Positions 1-7,720 of a stretch of 64,000 nucleotides of DNA are shown here, in pieces. The stretch comes from Streptomyces coffeae (GTDB lineage: Bacteria; Actinomycetota; Actinomycetes; Streptomycetales; Streptomycetaceae). Numbering within the stretch: the first letter of the stretch is position 1; each line of letters begins with the position of its first letter. Below the pieces are notes generated by a model. That model saw nothing but the letters and a program-made list of their open reading frames with translations. It was not told the origin of the DNA and searched no databases. The stretch lies in NCBI RefSeq assembly GCF_016741875.1, contig NZ_JAERRF010000003.1, positions 310,001 to 374,000 on the forward strand, read 5' to 3'. Both the position numbers and the translations under genes were made by a program.

Positions 1-240
1 GGCGACCGCAGTCGGCTGATGCTCGACATCGCCGGATTCCGGGCCCGTAAGCGCACCGAGCTCACCGCGCTCGGCACCAAGGCCGCGGAAGAGGCGAAGG
101 GCACCGGTCAGCCGGTGAAGCTCAAGGCGATGACGCCCTTCGAGCGGAAGGTCGTGCACGACGCGGTGGCCGCCGCAGGGCTGCGCAGCGAGTCCGAGGG
201 CGAGGAGCCCCAGCGCTGCGTGGTCGTGCTCCCGGCCTGA
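1..240 (+). CDS. jag: Jag/KhpB-like RNA-binding protein, C-terminal part (R3H domain)
   Basis: The reading frame is open from the first base of the window, so this is the 3' part of a gene that starts outside it; about 79 codons are present, ending in TGA. The visible residues contain the R3H-type pattern (an Arg-x-Arg-Lys-Arg stretch followed by an alanine-rich helix, then TPFERKVVHDAV), typical of the single-stranded nucleic-acid-binding domain of Jag (KhpB). In actinobacteria jag lies between yidC and rsmG near oriC, and rsmG follows here. The family is linked to RNA binding and cell-envelope control. The assignment rests on the motif and gene order; the KH domain is not in view. Confidence 0.85.
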   Translation, partial: GDRSRLMLDIAGFRARKRTELTALGTKAAEEAKGTGQPVKLKAMTPFERKVVHDAVAAAGLRSESEGEEPQRCVVVLPA

Positions 241-262
241 CCCGGTCCGGCTTCATTGCACA

Positions 263-290
263 CGGCCCCGTCTGCGCGCAGACGGGGCCG
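263..290. terminator. Strong hairpin after jag
   Basis: Perfect inverted repeat with two 14-base arms (CGGCCCCGTCTGCG and its complement) and no spacer beyond the turn. It lies 22 bases after the jag stop and before the rsmG ribosome-binding site. There is no long T-run, as is common for Streptomyces terminators. Confidence 0.7.
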
Positions 291-350
291 AATCTTGTCA
301 GCCTTGCATCAGCGTTCAGCCACAGTGTTCGGTACGGAAGGACGGTCCCC

Positions 351-1064
351 GTGACGGAAGCAGCGGAGCTCCCCCCGGCGCCCGACGAGGCGAGGGAGGT
401 ATTCGGTGAGCGCTTCCCGGAGGCTGTCCGCTACGGAGAGCTGCTGGCCGATGTCGGGGTGACCCGCGGGCTGATCGGCCCGCGCGAGGTGCCGAGGCTG
501 TGGGAGCGGCATCTGCTGAACTGCGCCGTGCTCTCCGAAGTGGTGCCGGAGGGGGTCACCGTCTGCGATGTGGGCTCGGGCGCCGGGCTGCCCGGTATCC
601 CGCTCGCCCTGACCCGGCCGGATCTGCGGATCACGCTGCTGGAGCCCCTGCTGCGGCGTACCAACTTCCTCCAGGAAGTGGTGGAGCTACTGGGACTCGA
701 CCATGTGACGGTGGTGCGTGGCCGCGCCGAGGAGGTCCTGGGCAAGCTGCCTCCGGTCCATGTGGTGACCGCACGGGCGGTGGCTCCACTGGACCGGCTG
801 GCGGGCTGGGGAGTTCCGCTGCTGCGTCCCTACGGAGAGATGCTCCTGCTGAAGGGCGACACCGCCGAGGAGGAGCTCAAGCACGCCCGTGCGGCACTGG
901 GGAAGCTGGGTGTGGTGGGCACCTCGGTGCTGCATGTCGGCGAGGGGGTGGTCGACCCGCTGTCCACCGTGGTGCGGGTCGAGGTCGGGGAGAGCCCTGG
1001 AGGTGTGCGTTTCGCCGCCAAGCGAGCCAAGGCGGCGCGACGGAGTCCGCGGCGCAGGCCCTGA
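351..1064 (+). CDS. rsmG: 16S rRNA (guanine-N7)-methyltransferase RsmG (GidB)
   Basis: RsmG methylates N7 of G527 in 16S rRNA using S-adenosylmethionine; loss of the family enzyme is known to give low-level streptomycin resistance. The 237-residue product has the Rossmann SAM-binding motif VCDVGSGAGLPG at residues 71-82, followed by the conserved LALTRPDL and LLEPLLRR segments. A basic tail (about residues 222-237, rich in Arg and Lys) is typical of streptomycete versions. The start is GTG, preceded by GGAAGGA (336-342). Position between jag and parA matches the conserved origin-proximal order. Confidence 0.95.
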   Translation: MTEAAELPPAPDEAREVFGERFPEAVRYGELLADVGVTRGLIGPREVPRLWERHLLNCAVLSEVVPEGVTVCDVGSGAGLPGIPLALTRPDLRITLLEPLLRRTNFLQEVVELLGLDHVTVVRGRAEEVLGKLPPVHVVTARAVAPLDRLAGWGVPLLRPYGEMLLLKGDTAEEELKHARAALGKLGVVGTSVLHVGEGVVDPLSTVVRVEVGESPGGVRFAAKRAKAARRSPRRRP

Positions 1065-1105
1065 GCTGATCCGGTGGCGCAGCCGATGTGATTCGTATGT
1101 GAAGT

Positions 1106-1123
1106 GCCCTCCGTACGGAGGGC
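1106..1123. terminator. Palindromic hairpin between rsmG and parA
   Basis: Perfect 18-base palindrome GCCCTCCGTACGGAGGGC, 41 bases after the rsmG stop. A hairpin terminator for rsmG is the simplest reading. An operator for the parAB promoter region is the alternative. Confidence 0.45.
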
Positions 1124-1201
1124 CGGAGTGCTCCATACAAGCTGCCTAAACTACGCAATCCGGAGTGTCGCGGCAGATCGCCAGGTCCATCCATGCATCG
1201 T

Positions 1202-1215
1202 GTTTCACGTGAAAC
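1202..1215. promoter_or_regulatory. parS site (perfect)
   Basis: Exact 14-base palindrome GTTTCACGTGAAAC, the ParB-binding centromere site of Streptomyces. It sits in the parAB promoter/leader region, so ParB bound here may also affect parAB transcription (inference). Confidence 0.95.
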
Positions 1216-1391
1216 GTCGCTCCCTGCTGCATGGAATCATCAGTCGCGGTCGTGCGGCGGCCTCGCCCCGCGACCGCCGACCCCGTAAGGACGTGGATTC
1301 ATCCACAGGAGAACGGGCCTCGCTGGTTCACGACCCCAAAAGCATGGCAGGCTCTGTTCATCGCGAGCCTGATGTCGAGGAGAGTGAATCC

Positions 1392-2429
1392 TTGCGGTCC
1401 GACGCCAACATCGCGGGGCCGATGACCGATCCGGTCCCCGGCCCCCGTACCGAATCGGCGGGGGAGGATGTTTCACGTGAAACACCTCCTCCGATGGACG
1501 ACACCCCCATTGGCCGTGCCGCTCAGTTGGCGGTCGAAGCCCTGGGCCGGGCCGGCGAGGGGCTGCCGCGACCGGAGCAGACCCGGGTGATCGTGGTGGC
1601 CAACCAGAAGGGCGGAGTCGGAAAGACCACGACCACGGTCAATCTGGCTGCCTCACTCGCTCTGCACGGCGGTCGTGTGCTGGTGGTCGACCTCGACCCA
1701 CAGGGCAATGCCTCGACGGCCCTGGGGATCGACCACCATGCCGAGGTCCCTTCGATCTACGACGTCCTGGTCGACAGCAAGCCCCTGTCCGATGTGGTGC
1801 AGCCGGTCCCGGATGTGGAGGGGCTGTTCTGCGCTCCGGCCACCATCGATCTCGCCGGTGCCGAGATCGAGTTGGTCTCACTGGTGGCGCGGGAGAGCCG
1901 ACTGGAGCGGGCCATCCAGGCCTATGAGCAACCGCTGGACTACATCCTCATCGACTGCCCGCCCTCGCTCGGACTGCTCACGGTCAACGCTCTGGTCGCG
2001 GGCGCTGAGGTGCTGATCCCGATCCAGTGCGAGTACTACGCGCTCGAGGGGCTCGGCCAGCTGCTGCGGAACGTGGATCTTGTCCGCGGCCATCTCAATC
2101 CCAAGCTTCATGTCTCGACCATCCTGCTCACGATGTACGACGGCCGTACCCGGCTGGCCTCGCAGGTGGCGGACGAGGTCCGCAGCCACTTCGGCGGTGA
2201 GGTCCTCAGAACCAGCATCCCGAGATCGGTGCGGATCTCCGAGGCCCCCAGCTACGGGCAGACGGTCCTCACCTACGACCCGGGATCCAGCGGGGCGCTT
2301 TCCTATCTCGAGGCGGCGAGAGAGATCGCGCTCAGGGGGGTGAGTGTGCAGTATGACGGCCAGCACGCTCATGCTCTTCCCGAGATCAGCCAGCACGACC
2401 AGCACAGCATGCAGGAGGGGATTCAGTGA
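1392..2429 (+). CDS. parA: Chromosome-partitioning ATPase ParA
   Basis: ParA is the Walker-type ATPase that works with ParB-parS complexes; in Streptomyces it forms filaments in sporulating aerial hyphae and also contacts the tip scaffold. The deviant Walker A motif [10 protein letters not shown] is at about residues 73-82, DLDPQGNAS follows as the switch region, and [14 protein letters not shown] is Walker B. The N-terminus is uncertain. TTG at 1392 has a good ribosome-binding site (GAGGAGAG, 1377-1384) 7 bases upstream; an in-frame ATG at 1344 lacks one but would give 16 more residues. A perfect parS site lies inside the coding sequence (1470-1483), read as VSRET. The stop overlaps the parB start by 4 bases. 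Confidence 0.95.
   Translation: MRSDANIAGPMTDPVPGPRTESAGEDVSRETPPPMDDTPIGRAAQLAVEALGRAGEGLPRPEQTRVIVVANQKGGVGKTTTTVNLAASLALHGGRVLVVDLDPQGNASTALGIDHHAEVPSIYDVLVDSKPLSDVVQPVPDVEGLFCAPATIDLAGAEIELVSLVARESRLERAIQAYEQPLDYILIDCPPSLGLLTVNALVAGAEVLIPIQCEYYALEGLGQLLRNVDLVRGHLNPKLHVSTILLTMYDGRTRLASQVADEVRSHFGGEVLRTSIPRSVRISEAPSYGQTVLTYDPGSSGALSYLEAAREIALRGVSVQYDGQHAHALPEISQHDQHSMQEGIQ
1470..1483. promoter_or_regulatory. parS site (perfect) inside parA
   Basis: Exact GTTTCACGTGAAAC within the 5' part of parA. In this frame the site encodes part of an Asp-Val-Ser-Arg-Glu-Thr stretch in the poorly conserved N-terminal linker, ahead of the ATPase domain. Confidence 0.95.
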
Positions 2430-3559
2430 GTGAGCGACGCAGAGGGCTGGGCCGTGGGCTCGGTGCCTTGATCCCTCCCGCGCCGAAGGGGGCGGACAAC
2501 TCCGGACCCCTGGCGGGGGCGGGAACGGTCACCACGTCCGGGGGCACCACCTCACCGACCGCGGTCCCCATGCTCACCCAGGAGCGTGGGGTGGCGGCGG
2601 CCAAGGTGGCCGCGCTGGCCACCAACGGTGTTTCACAGGAAACCGAGCCCGCGCCGCGTGAACCGGAGCCCGAGGCGGCTCCGGTGGCGATGACGGAGGA
2701 AGTCGCCGGAGCTCATTTCGCCGAACTGCCCCTGGACTTCATCACCCCCAACCCTCGCCAGCCGCGTGAGGTCTTCGATGAGGACGCGCTCGCCGAACTG
2801 GTCACCTCGATCCAGGAAGTCGGTCTCCTCCAGCCCGTTGTGGTGCGGCAGCTGGCGCCCGAGCGCTATGAGCTCATCATGGGCGAGCGCCGGTGGAGGG
2901 CTTGCCGTGAGGCGGGGCTGGAGAAGATTCCGGCGATCGTCCGAGCGACTGAGGACGAGAAGCTTCTTCTCGACGCGCTGCTGGAGAACCTGCACCGGGC
3001 CCAGCTGAATCCGTTGGAAGAAGCGGCCGCCTACGACCAGTTGCTGAAGGACTTCAGCTGCACACATGACGAGCTGGCCGACCGGATCGGGCGTTCGCGT
3101 CCCCAGGTCTCCAATACGCTGCGGCTGCTGAAGCTCTCACCGGCCGTCCAGCGCAGGGTCGCGGCGGGGGTGCTCTCCGCCGGGCATGCGCGAGCTCTGC
3201 TCTCCGTGGAAGACGGGGAGGAGCAGGACCGGCTGGCGCATCGCATTGTCGCCGAAGGGCTGTCGGTGCGTGCGGTCGAGGAGATCGTCACCCTGATGGG
3301 ATCCCGCTCGGGCGGGACATCGAAGAGCAAGGGGCCGCGCGCCGGTAACCGGGTGTCCCCCGCACTCACCGATCTGGCGTCACGGCTCTCCGACCGGTTC
3401 GAGACCCGAGTGAAGGTCGACCTGGGCCAGAAGAAGGGAAAGATCGTCGTTGAGTTCGCCTCGATAGAGGATCTGGAGCGCATTCTCGGGTCCCTCGCCC
3501 CCGGCGAGGGACCAGTGCTGGAGCAGCCTCTCGCAGAGGCGGACGACGAGGACGAGTAA
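2426..3559 (+). CDS. parB: Chromosome-partitioning protein ParB
   Basis: ParB binds parS, loads onto DNA as a CTP-dependent clamp and condenses the origin region. The 377-residue protein starts with the typical RRGLGRGL N-terminus. It carries the NPRQPR box at 109-114 and the CTP-binding GERRWR box at 153-158, then a helix-turn-helix region at about 190-240 (including [11 protein letters not shown]). A C-terminal dimerisation domain ends in an acidic tail. Its GTG start overlaps the parA stop (GTGA), with GGAGGGG just upstream, so the two genes are translationally coupled. A degenerate parS (2630-2643) lies in the linker-coding part. Confidence 0.97.
   Translation: MSERRRGLGRGLGALIPPAPKGADNSGPLAGAGTVTTSGGTTSPTAVPMLTQERGVAAAKVAALATNGVSQETEPAPREPEPEAAPVAMTEEVAGAHFAELPLDFITPNPRQPREVFDEDALAELVTSIQEVGLLQPVVVRQLAPERYELIMGERRWRACREAGLEKIPAIVRATEDEKLLLDALLENLHRAQLNPLEEAAAYDQLLKDFSCTHDELADRIGRSRPQVSNTLRLLKLSPAVQRRVAAGVLSAGHARALLSVEDGEEQDRLAHRIVAEGLSVRAVEEIVTLMGSRSGGTSKSKGPRAGNRVSPALTDLASRLSDRFETRVKVDLGQKKGKIVVEFASIEDLERILGSLAPGEGPVLEQPLAEADDEDE
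2630..2643. promoter_or_regulatory. Degenerate parS-like site in parB
   Basis: GTTTCACAGGAAAC differs from the consensus GTTTCACGTGAAAC at two central positions. Its place inside parB, again encoding a Val-Ser-Gln-Glu-Thr stretch, suggests a decayed or weak parS. Confidence 0.5.
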
Positions 3560-3567
3560 GGCACTGG

Positions 3568-3641
3568 CCGTACGGCGCTCCGCCGTACGGAATGGCAGTG
3601 CGGGGCGGGTCGTGTTCCGATGATCTCGGAACACGGCCCGC
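3568..3641. terminator. Two tandem hairpins after parB
   Basis: The first hairpin (3568-3590) has a perfect 10-base stem CCGTACGGCG with a 3-base loop. The second (about 3605-3641) pairs GGTCGTGTTCCGA with TCGGAACACGGCC with one wobble and is followed by TCTTT. Both start within 85 bases of the parB stop, so this is a convincing terminator region for the parAB operon. Confidence 0.75.
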
Positions 3642-3740
3642 TCTTTGCCTCAGCGCGGTATCGGTGCATTCGCCGCGCGGATACGATGCGACCAGGTATG
3701 GCGGATCCATGTGGAGGTGCCTCATATGGAGGGCAGGGCC

Positions 3741-3998
3741 ATGCGATCGGTGAGCCGCACCGGACTGTTGGCCACAGGATTGGGCCTGGGAGCTGTCGGC
3801 GGGTTTGTCGGCAGTCTGCTCAGGGAGCGTAGTGCTCTGTCAGCCGCCCGTGCCGCGGCTGGCCATGGAAGTGAGGGACTGGCTTCATGGGGCGTCGGCT
3901 CGTACCGCTCACGCTGGACAACCTCCCGGACATCCCCAAGCGCTGTCGCGCCTGTGTCTTCTGGGAGCTCGACCCCGTCAGCGGCGAAGCCGCGGTAA
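3741..3998 (+). CDS. Possible small membrane-anchored protein upstream of GNAT
   Basis: I do not recognise a family. From ATG 3741 (alternative ATG 3726) the frame begins SRTGLLATGLGLGAVGGFVG, a glycine/leucine-rich hydrophobic stretch that could be one membrane segment, followed by an Arg- and Ala-rich region. The last ~110 bases overlap the start of the downstream GNAT gene in another frame, and composition there fits the GNAT frame better. The real gene may therefore end earlier through a frameshift, or not exist. Kept because the N-terminal part looks protein-like and lies between two hairpins and a well-supported gene. Confidence 0.3.
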   Translation: MRSVSRTGLLATGLGLGAVGGFVGSLLRERSALSAARAAAGHGSEGLASWGVGSYRSRWTTSRTSPSAVAPVSSGSSTPSAAKPR

Positions 3999-4504
3999 GG
4001 GCCGGTCGGCCGGAGCTGGAGAAGGAAGCGTGGATCTCGGCCGTTCTGCTGGAGTGGGGATCCTGCGGCCGGGTGGTCTATGTCGATGAGGTGCCGGTGG
4101 GCTTTGTGCTCTATGCGCCTCCCGCCTATGTCCCCCGGTCCACGGCCTTTCCGACAAGCCCGGTCGCGGCCGATGCTGTGCAGCTGATGACGGCATGGCT
4201 GATGCCTGGCTACCAGGGGCAGGGGCTGGGCCGGGTGATGGTCCAGACGGTTGCCAAGGATCTGATCCGCCGGGGCTTCAAGGCGATCGAGGCGTTCGGG
4301 GATGCCACCTGGAAGGAACCGGCGTGTGTCCTGCCCGCCGACCACCTCCTGGCGGTGGGCTTCAAGACCGTCCGCCCCCATCCGCGCTATCCACGGCTGA
4401 GACTGGAGCTGAGAACGACGATCTCCTGGAAGGAGGACGTCGAACTGGCCCTGGACCGGCTGCTCGGTGCGGTTCAGAAAGAGCCGGCGCTCCGTCCGTT
4501 GTGA
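3887..4504 (+). CDS. GNAT-family N-acetyltransferase
   Basis: Predicted acyl-CoA-dependent N-acetyltransferase of 205 residues. The acetyl-CoA pyrophosphate-binding loop is visible as QGQGLG at residues 110-115 inside AWLMPGYQGQGLGRVM, with a conserved FGDATWKEPACVLPADH segment after it. The N-terminus contains a CRACVFWELDP segment with two cysteines three residues apart. The substrate cannot be inferred. The gene is always near parB in related genomes as far as I recall, which is context only. A parS-like site and a bidirectional terminator follow immediately. Confidence 0.85.
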   Translation: MGRRLVPLTLDNLPDIPKRCRACVFWELDPVSGEAAVRAGRPELEKEAWISAVLLEWGSCGRVVYVDEVPVGFVLYAPPAYVPRSTAFPTSPVAADAVQLMTAWLMPGYQGQGLGRVMVQTVAKDLIRRGFKAIEAFGDATWKEPACVLPADHLLAVGFKTVRPHPRYPRLRLELRTTISWKEDVELALDRLLGAVQKEPALRPL

Positions 4505-4506
4505 GC

Positions 4507-4520
4507 GTTCCACGTGAAAC
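4507..4520. promoter_or_regulatory. parS variant abutting a terminator
   Basis: GTTCCACGTGAAAC differs from perfect parS by one base (T to C at position 4). Its last two bases are the first two of the terminator stem that follows. Confidence 0.75.
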
Positions 4521-4556
4521 ACGAAGGGGCCGCCCTCCGGGGCGGCCCCTTCGTGT
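4519..4556. terminator. Bidirectional terminator between GNAT and trxA
   Basis: Perfect 16-base stem (ACACGAAGGGGCCGCC and complement) with a 6-base loop CTCCGG. It lies between two convergent genes and can serve both. Confidence 0.9.
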
Positions 4557-4570
4557 GGGTGGCTGAGGGC

Positions 4571-4900
4571 TCAGCCGATGAAGTCGGCCAGGTCGCGCTC
4601 GATCGCGGCCTTCGGCTTGGCGCCGACGATGGTCTTGGCGACCTCGCCGCCCTGGTAGACGTTGAGCGTCGGGATGGACATCACGCCGTACTTGGCGGCG
4701 GTGGCCGGGTTCTCGTCAATGTTGAGCTTGGCAATGACGATCTTGTCGGCGTGCTCGGCCGCGATTGCCTCGAGGGACGGGGCGATCTGGCGGCACGGAC
4801 CGCACCACGCGGCCCAGAAGTCGACGAGTACCGGCTTGTCGCTCTTGAGGACGGTCTCCTCGAAGTCGGCGTCCGTCACAGTGACCGTGGCACCGGCCAT
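4571..4900 (-). CDS. trxA: Thioredoxin TrxA
   Basis: Canonical 109-residue thioredoxin, a disulfide reductant for cytoplasmic proteins, recharged by TrxB. The active-site motif WCGPC is at residues 32-36, and the cis-proline segment SIPTLNV follows at about 75. It lies 42 bases downstream of trxB on the same strand, giving the trxBA operon known in Streptomyces. In S. coelicolor this operon belongs to the SigR disulfide-stress regulon, and a matching SigR promoter is present upstream of trxB here. The ATG start is preceded by an AAGGAG-like site. Confidence 0.97.
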   Translation of the reverse strand: MAGATVTVTDADFEETVLKSDKPVLVDFWAAWCGPCRQIAPSLEAIAAEHADKIVIAKLNIDENPATAAKYGVMSIPTLNVYQGGEVAKTIVGAKPKAAIERDLADFIG

Positions 4901-4942
4901 GGCTATCTCCTTAGTGGGTTGGTGCAGGGGTGGGAAGCGGAG

Positions 4943-5893
4943 TCAGACGGTGGCGTCGCCGTCACCCAGGGCGGCGAGGTAGCGCTCGGCGTCCAGGGCG
5001 GAGGCACAGCCGGTGCCCGCCGCGGTGATCGCCTGACGGTAGGTGTGGTCCACCACATCGCCCGAGGCGAAGACACCGGGGAGATTCGTACGGGTCGAGG
5101 GAGCGTCCACCTTGAGGTAGCCCTCATCGTCCAGGTTCAGCTGGCCCTTGAACAGCTCGGTGCGCGGGTCGTGGCCGATCGCGATGAACAGCCCGGTCAC
5201 CGGCAGCTCGGAGGTCGCGCCCGTCTTGACGTCCCGGAGGGTCAGACCGGAGAGCTTGCCGTCGCCGTGGAGCTCGGTGACCTCGCTGTCCCAGATGAAC
5301 GAGATCTTGGGGTCTGCGAAGGCGCGCTCCTGCATCGCCTTGCTGGCCCGGAGGGTGTCCCGGCGGTGGACGACGGTGACGGACTTGGCGAAGCGCGACA
5401 GGAAGGTCGCCTCCTCCATCGCGGTGTCACCACCGCCGATGACGGCGATGTCCTGGTCCTTGAAGAAGAACCCGTCACAGGTGGCGCACCAGGAGACACC
5501 GCGGCCGGAGAGCTCGTCCTCACGCGGCAGACCCAGCTTGCGGTGCTGGGAGCCGGTGCTGACGATGACCGTCTTGGCGCGGTGGATCGTGCCCGCGGAG
5601 TCGGTGACGGTCTTGATGTCCTCGCTGAGGTCGACCGCGGCCACATCGTCCGGGACAAGCTCGGCACCGAAGCGCTCGGCCTGGGCTCGCATATTGTCCA
5701 TGAGGTCCGGGCCCATGATCCCGTCACGGAAGCCGGGGAAGTTCTCCACGTCGGTGGTGTTCATCAGAGCACCACCGGCGGTCACGGAGCCTTCGAAGAC
5801 CAGCGGCTTCAAGGAAGCGCGGGCGGTGTAGAGCGCGGCTGTATAGCCCGCGGGCCCGGAACCGATGATGATCACGTTGCGGACGTCGCTCAC
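4943..5893 (-). CDS. trxB: Thioredoxin reductase TrxB
   Basis: NADPH-dependent FAD enzyme that reduces TrxA. Visible are the FAD-binding GSGPAG at residues 11-16, the redox-active CATC at 136-139, and the NADPH-binding GGGDTA at 153-158; a GDVVDH segment near the C-terminus binds FAD. I place the start at GTG 5893 (AAGGAAG a few bases upstream), giving 316 residues, the usual family size. The longer open frame upstream has no homologous character and crosses the SigR promoter. It forms an operon with trxA. Confidence 0.96.
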   Translation of the reverse strand: MSDVRNVIIIGSGPAGYTAALYTARASLKPLVFEGSVTAGGALMNTTDVENFPGFRDGIMGPDLMDNMRAQAERFGAELVPDDVAAVDLSEDIKTVTDSAGTIHRAKTVIVSTGSQHRKLGLPREDELSGRGVSWCATCDGFFFKDQDIAVIGGGDTAMEEATFLSRFAKSVTVVHRRDTLRASKAMQERAFADPKISFIWDSEVTELHGDGKLSGLTLRDVKTGATSELPVTGLFIAIGHDPRTELFKGQLNLDDEGYLKVDAPSTRTNLPGVFASGDVVDHTYRQAITAAGTGCASALDAERYLAALGDGDATV

Positions 5894-5978
5894 GGATGTC
5901 TTCCTTGTCTCTGCCGACTGCCATTGCTGACTGGGCGGCGGCCCCCGGGATTCCCCGGAAAACGCTGCCACCCCACCC

Positions 5979-6004
5979 AACGGATCCTACGGGTCCGGCA
6001 TTCC
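5979..6004 (-). promoter_or_regulatory. SigR-type promoter of trxBA
   Basis: Read on the minus strand, GGAAT (6000-6004) is followed by exactly 18 bases and then GTT (5979-5981). This matches the SigR consensus GGAAT-N18-GTT established in S. coelicolor for trxB. It lies about 85 bases upstream of the GTG start, leaving a leader of roughly 75 bases. Confidence 0.85.
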
Positions 6005-6041
6005 CGGGTGGCGCTCCGGCGGGGCCCGTGTGGGCCGTTCC

Positions 6042-7004
6042 TCAGCCCCGTGGGTAGGTGCGGGTCTCCAGGAGCTTTCCGGTGGAGGACGGTGAGGACG
6101 AGACACAGGACGCGTCGATCACAAAGGCATCGACACGCGAGCTGTCGGAGGGGTGCGGCAGCACGACGATATAGGCGGCCTTGCCGTCGTAGGTGTCCTG
6201 CTGTGCGGCGAGCGCCGGCTCTGTACGGCCGATGCCCTTCTGGACGCAGGACGGGACCTTCGGGTCCTCGGCACGGAGTGGCACATCGGGGGTGCCCTTG
6301 TAGGGACCACCGGGCGAGGCGGCGGTCTTACGGTCGGTGAGCATCTCGTGGACCCGGTCCTTGAGGGTTCCGGCCGAGACGGTGTCCTGGTGCTCCGTGG
6401 AGTTGCGGTTGGCGTTCGGCCCGGAGCCGGTGCCGTCTCCCGAGGTCGCTTCCTGGATGAAGAACGTGCCCAGGCCGATGACGGCCACGGCGCATGCGGA
6501 TCCGAGGAGAATCCTGGGCCAGCGGCGGGTACGGCCGGAGCGGGCGCCGGGGCCGGTGGATCCACGTCCTGGTCCGGTGGCGCCTCGTGGCCGCCCGGCG
6601 GGCCGGTCAGCGGTCACGGACGGCTTGGACGCTCCCGCCGCGTGATCGCTGTCCTCGGCCGTTTCACGTGAAACCTGCTGGGGCGACGCCGACGGCTCCG
6701 GAGTTTCACGTGAAACATCCGTGCGGCCCTCGGAAGCCTCGGGGGCGGTGGCGTCGAGAAGCGCCTCGGCGGCGAGTGCGGCGTCGATACGGCCCGCGAC
6801 ATCGGCGGGCATCTGCACCGGGCCCGGGAGGGTGCCGAGCAGTGAGCGGATCTCGTCGAGTGAGGACCGTACATCGGCGCAGAGCACACAGCCGTCGAGG
6901 TGAGTGCGCACATCGACGGTCCTGGACGGAGAGAGCAGCCCCTCGGTGAGTGCGGAGATCTCCGCGACGTCCGGGTGCTCGTCCGTGTCCGTCGAGGATG
7001 TCAC
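6042..7004 (-). CDS. Membrane anti-sigma factor partner of SigM
   Basis: Single-pass membrane anti-sigma factor of the zinc-binding ZAS type. The HxxxCxxC signature is H35-LDG-C39-VL-C42, and one membrane segment spans about residues 165-184. The extracytoplasmic part has no recognisable domain. The GTG start overlaps the sigM stop (GTGA), so the pair is co-translated. The linker between ZAS domain and membrane contains two perfect parS sites, read as VSRET at about 97-101 and 111-115. Sequestration of SigM until an envelope or stress signal is the expected role (inference from family and coupling). Confidence 0.9.
   Translation of the reverse strand: MTSSTDTDEHPDVAEISALTEGLLSPSRTVDVRTHLDGCVLCADVRSSLDEIRSLLGTLPGPVQMPADVAGRIDAALAAEALLDATAPEASEGRTDVSRETPEPSASPQQVSRETAEDSDHAAGASKPSVTADRPAGRPRGATGPGRGSTGPGARSGRTRRWPRILLGSACAVAVIGLGTFFIQEATSGDGTGSGPNANRNSTEHQDTVSAGTLKDRVHEMLTDRKTAASPGGPYKGTPDVPLRAEDPKVPSCVQKGIGRTEPALAAQQDTYDGKAAYIVVLPHPSDSSRVDAFVIDASCVSSSPSSTGKLLETRTYPRG
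6661..6674. promoter_or_regulatory. parS site (perfect) in the anti-sigma gene, copy 1
   Basis: Exact GTTTCACGTGAAAC. It is separated from the next copy by 28 bases, in the linker-coding part of the anti-sigma gene. Confidence 0.95.
6703..6716. promoter_or_regulatory. parS site (perfect) in the anti-sigma gene, copy 2
   Basis: Exact GTTTCACGTGAAAC, 42 bases centre-to-centre from copy 1 (four helical turns). Both copies lie in the same frame and encode Val-Ser-Arg-Glu-Thr. Confidence 0.95.
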
Positions 7005-7690
7005 GCTCGCCCACCTCCGCCCTTCACGGCATCTGTGTCATTCGGTCCTGCCGTCGGTGGGACGGACGTCCCCTGCGTCCGGTTCCTTGCCCCGCCCGAA
7101 GAGGTACTACCCCTCCCATTGGGGTGGAGATGCGACAGCAGTGGGAGGAGTCGTGCGCGTCCCCGTGCGCAGCGGCTTTTCACCGTACCGGTGGGGACCT
7201 CCAGGACCTTCGCGGCCTCCGCCACGGGATATCCCTGCATGTCGACGAGCACGAGTGCCGCGCGCTGCTCGGCGGGGAGGGTACGCAGTGCCTGGAGGAG
7301 TTCGCGGTGGAGATCGCCGCGCTCGGCAGGGGCGGCGGCCGATTCATGCGGTTCGAGAAGCTGCTCCAGCCGGTCGGTGTCGGCGACCGGGGAGGTGCGG
7401 CGGGAGGCGGTCTTGCGTGCCCGGTCCAGACAGGCATTGACCGTGATGCGGTGGAGCCAGGTGGTGACGGCGGACTGGCCGCGGAAGGTGTGGGCGGCAC
7501 GGTAGGCGGAGACGAGCGCGTCCTGGACCGCGTCGGCGGCTTCCTCACGGTCGCCGAGGGTGCGCAGCGCCACCGCCCAGAGTCTGTCGCGGTGGCGCCG
7601 TACTATCTCGCCGAAGGCGTCCGGGTCGCCCTTCACATGCCGGGCAAGGAGCTCGGCGTCGCTCGCCTCGCCGATGGTGGCGTCGTCCAA
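7001..7690 (-). CDS. sigM: ECF sigma factor SigM
   Basis: Extracytoplasmic-function RNA polymerase sigma factor of 229 residues with region 2 at about residues 10-80 (including DAFGEIVRRHRDRL and AADAVQDAL) and region 4 at about 140-185 (LPAEQRAALVLVDMQGY, then a helix-turn-helix). The C-terminal ~35 residues are low complexity. The start appears to be TTG with AGGGAGGGGG just upstream. The adjacent, overlapping anti-sigma gene and the position beside trxBA match sigM of S. coelicolor. Confidence 0.92.
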   Translation of the reverse strand: MDDATIGEASDAELLARHVKGDPDAFGEIVRRHRDRLWAVALRTLGDREEAADAVQDALVSAYRAAHTFRGQSAVTTWLHRITVNACLDRARKTASRRTSPVADTDRLEQLLEPHESAAAPAERGDLHRELLQALRTLPAEQRAALVLVDMQGYPVAEAAKVLEVPTGTVKSRCARGRARLLPLLSHLHPNGRGSTSSGGARNRTQGTSVPPTAGPNDTDAVKGGGGRA

Positions 7691-7720
7691 CGTCGAGCCC
7701 CCTCCCTGATCGAACCGGGC

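Noticed and set aside
4514..6340. 608-codon open frame on the plus strand opposite trxA/trxB
   Set aside because: Antisense shadow of two clearly identified minus-strand genes. In high-GC DNA long frames on the opposite strand arise without selection.
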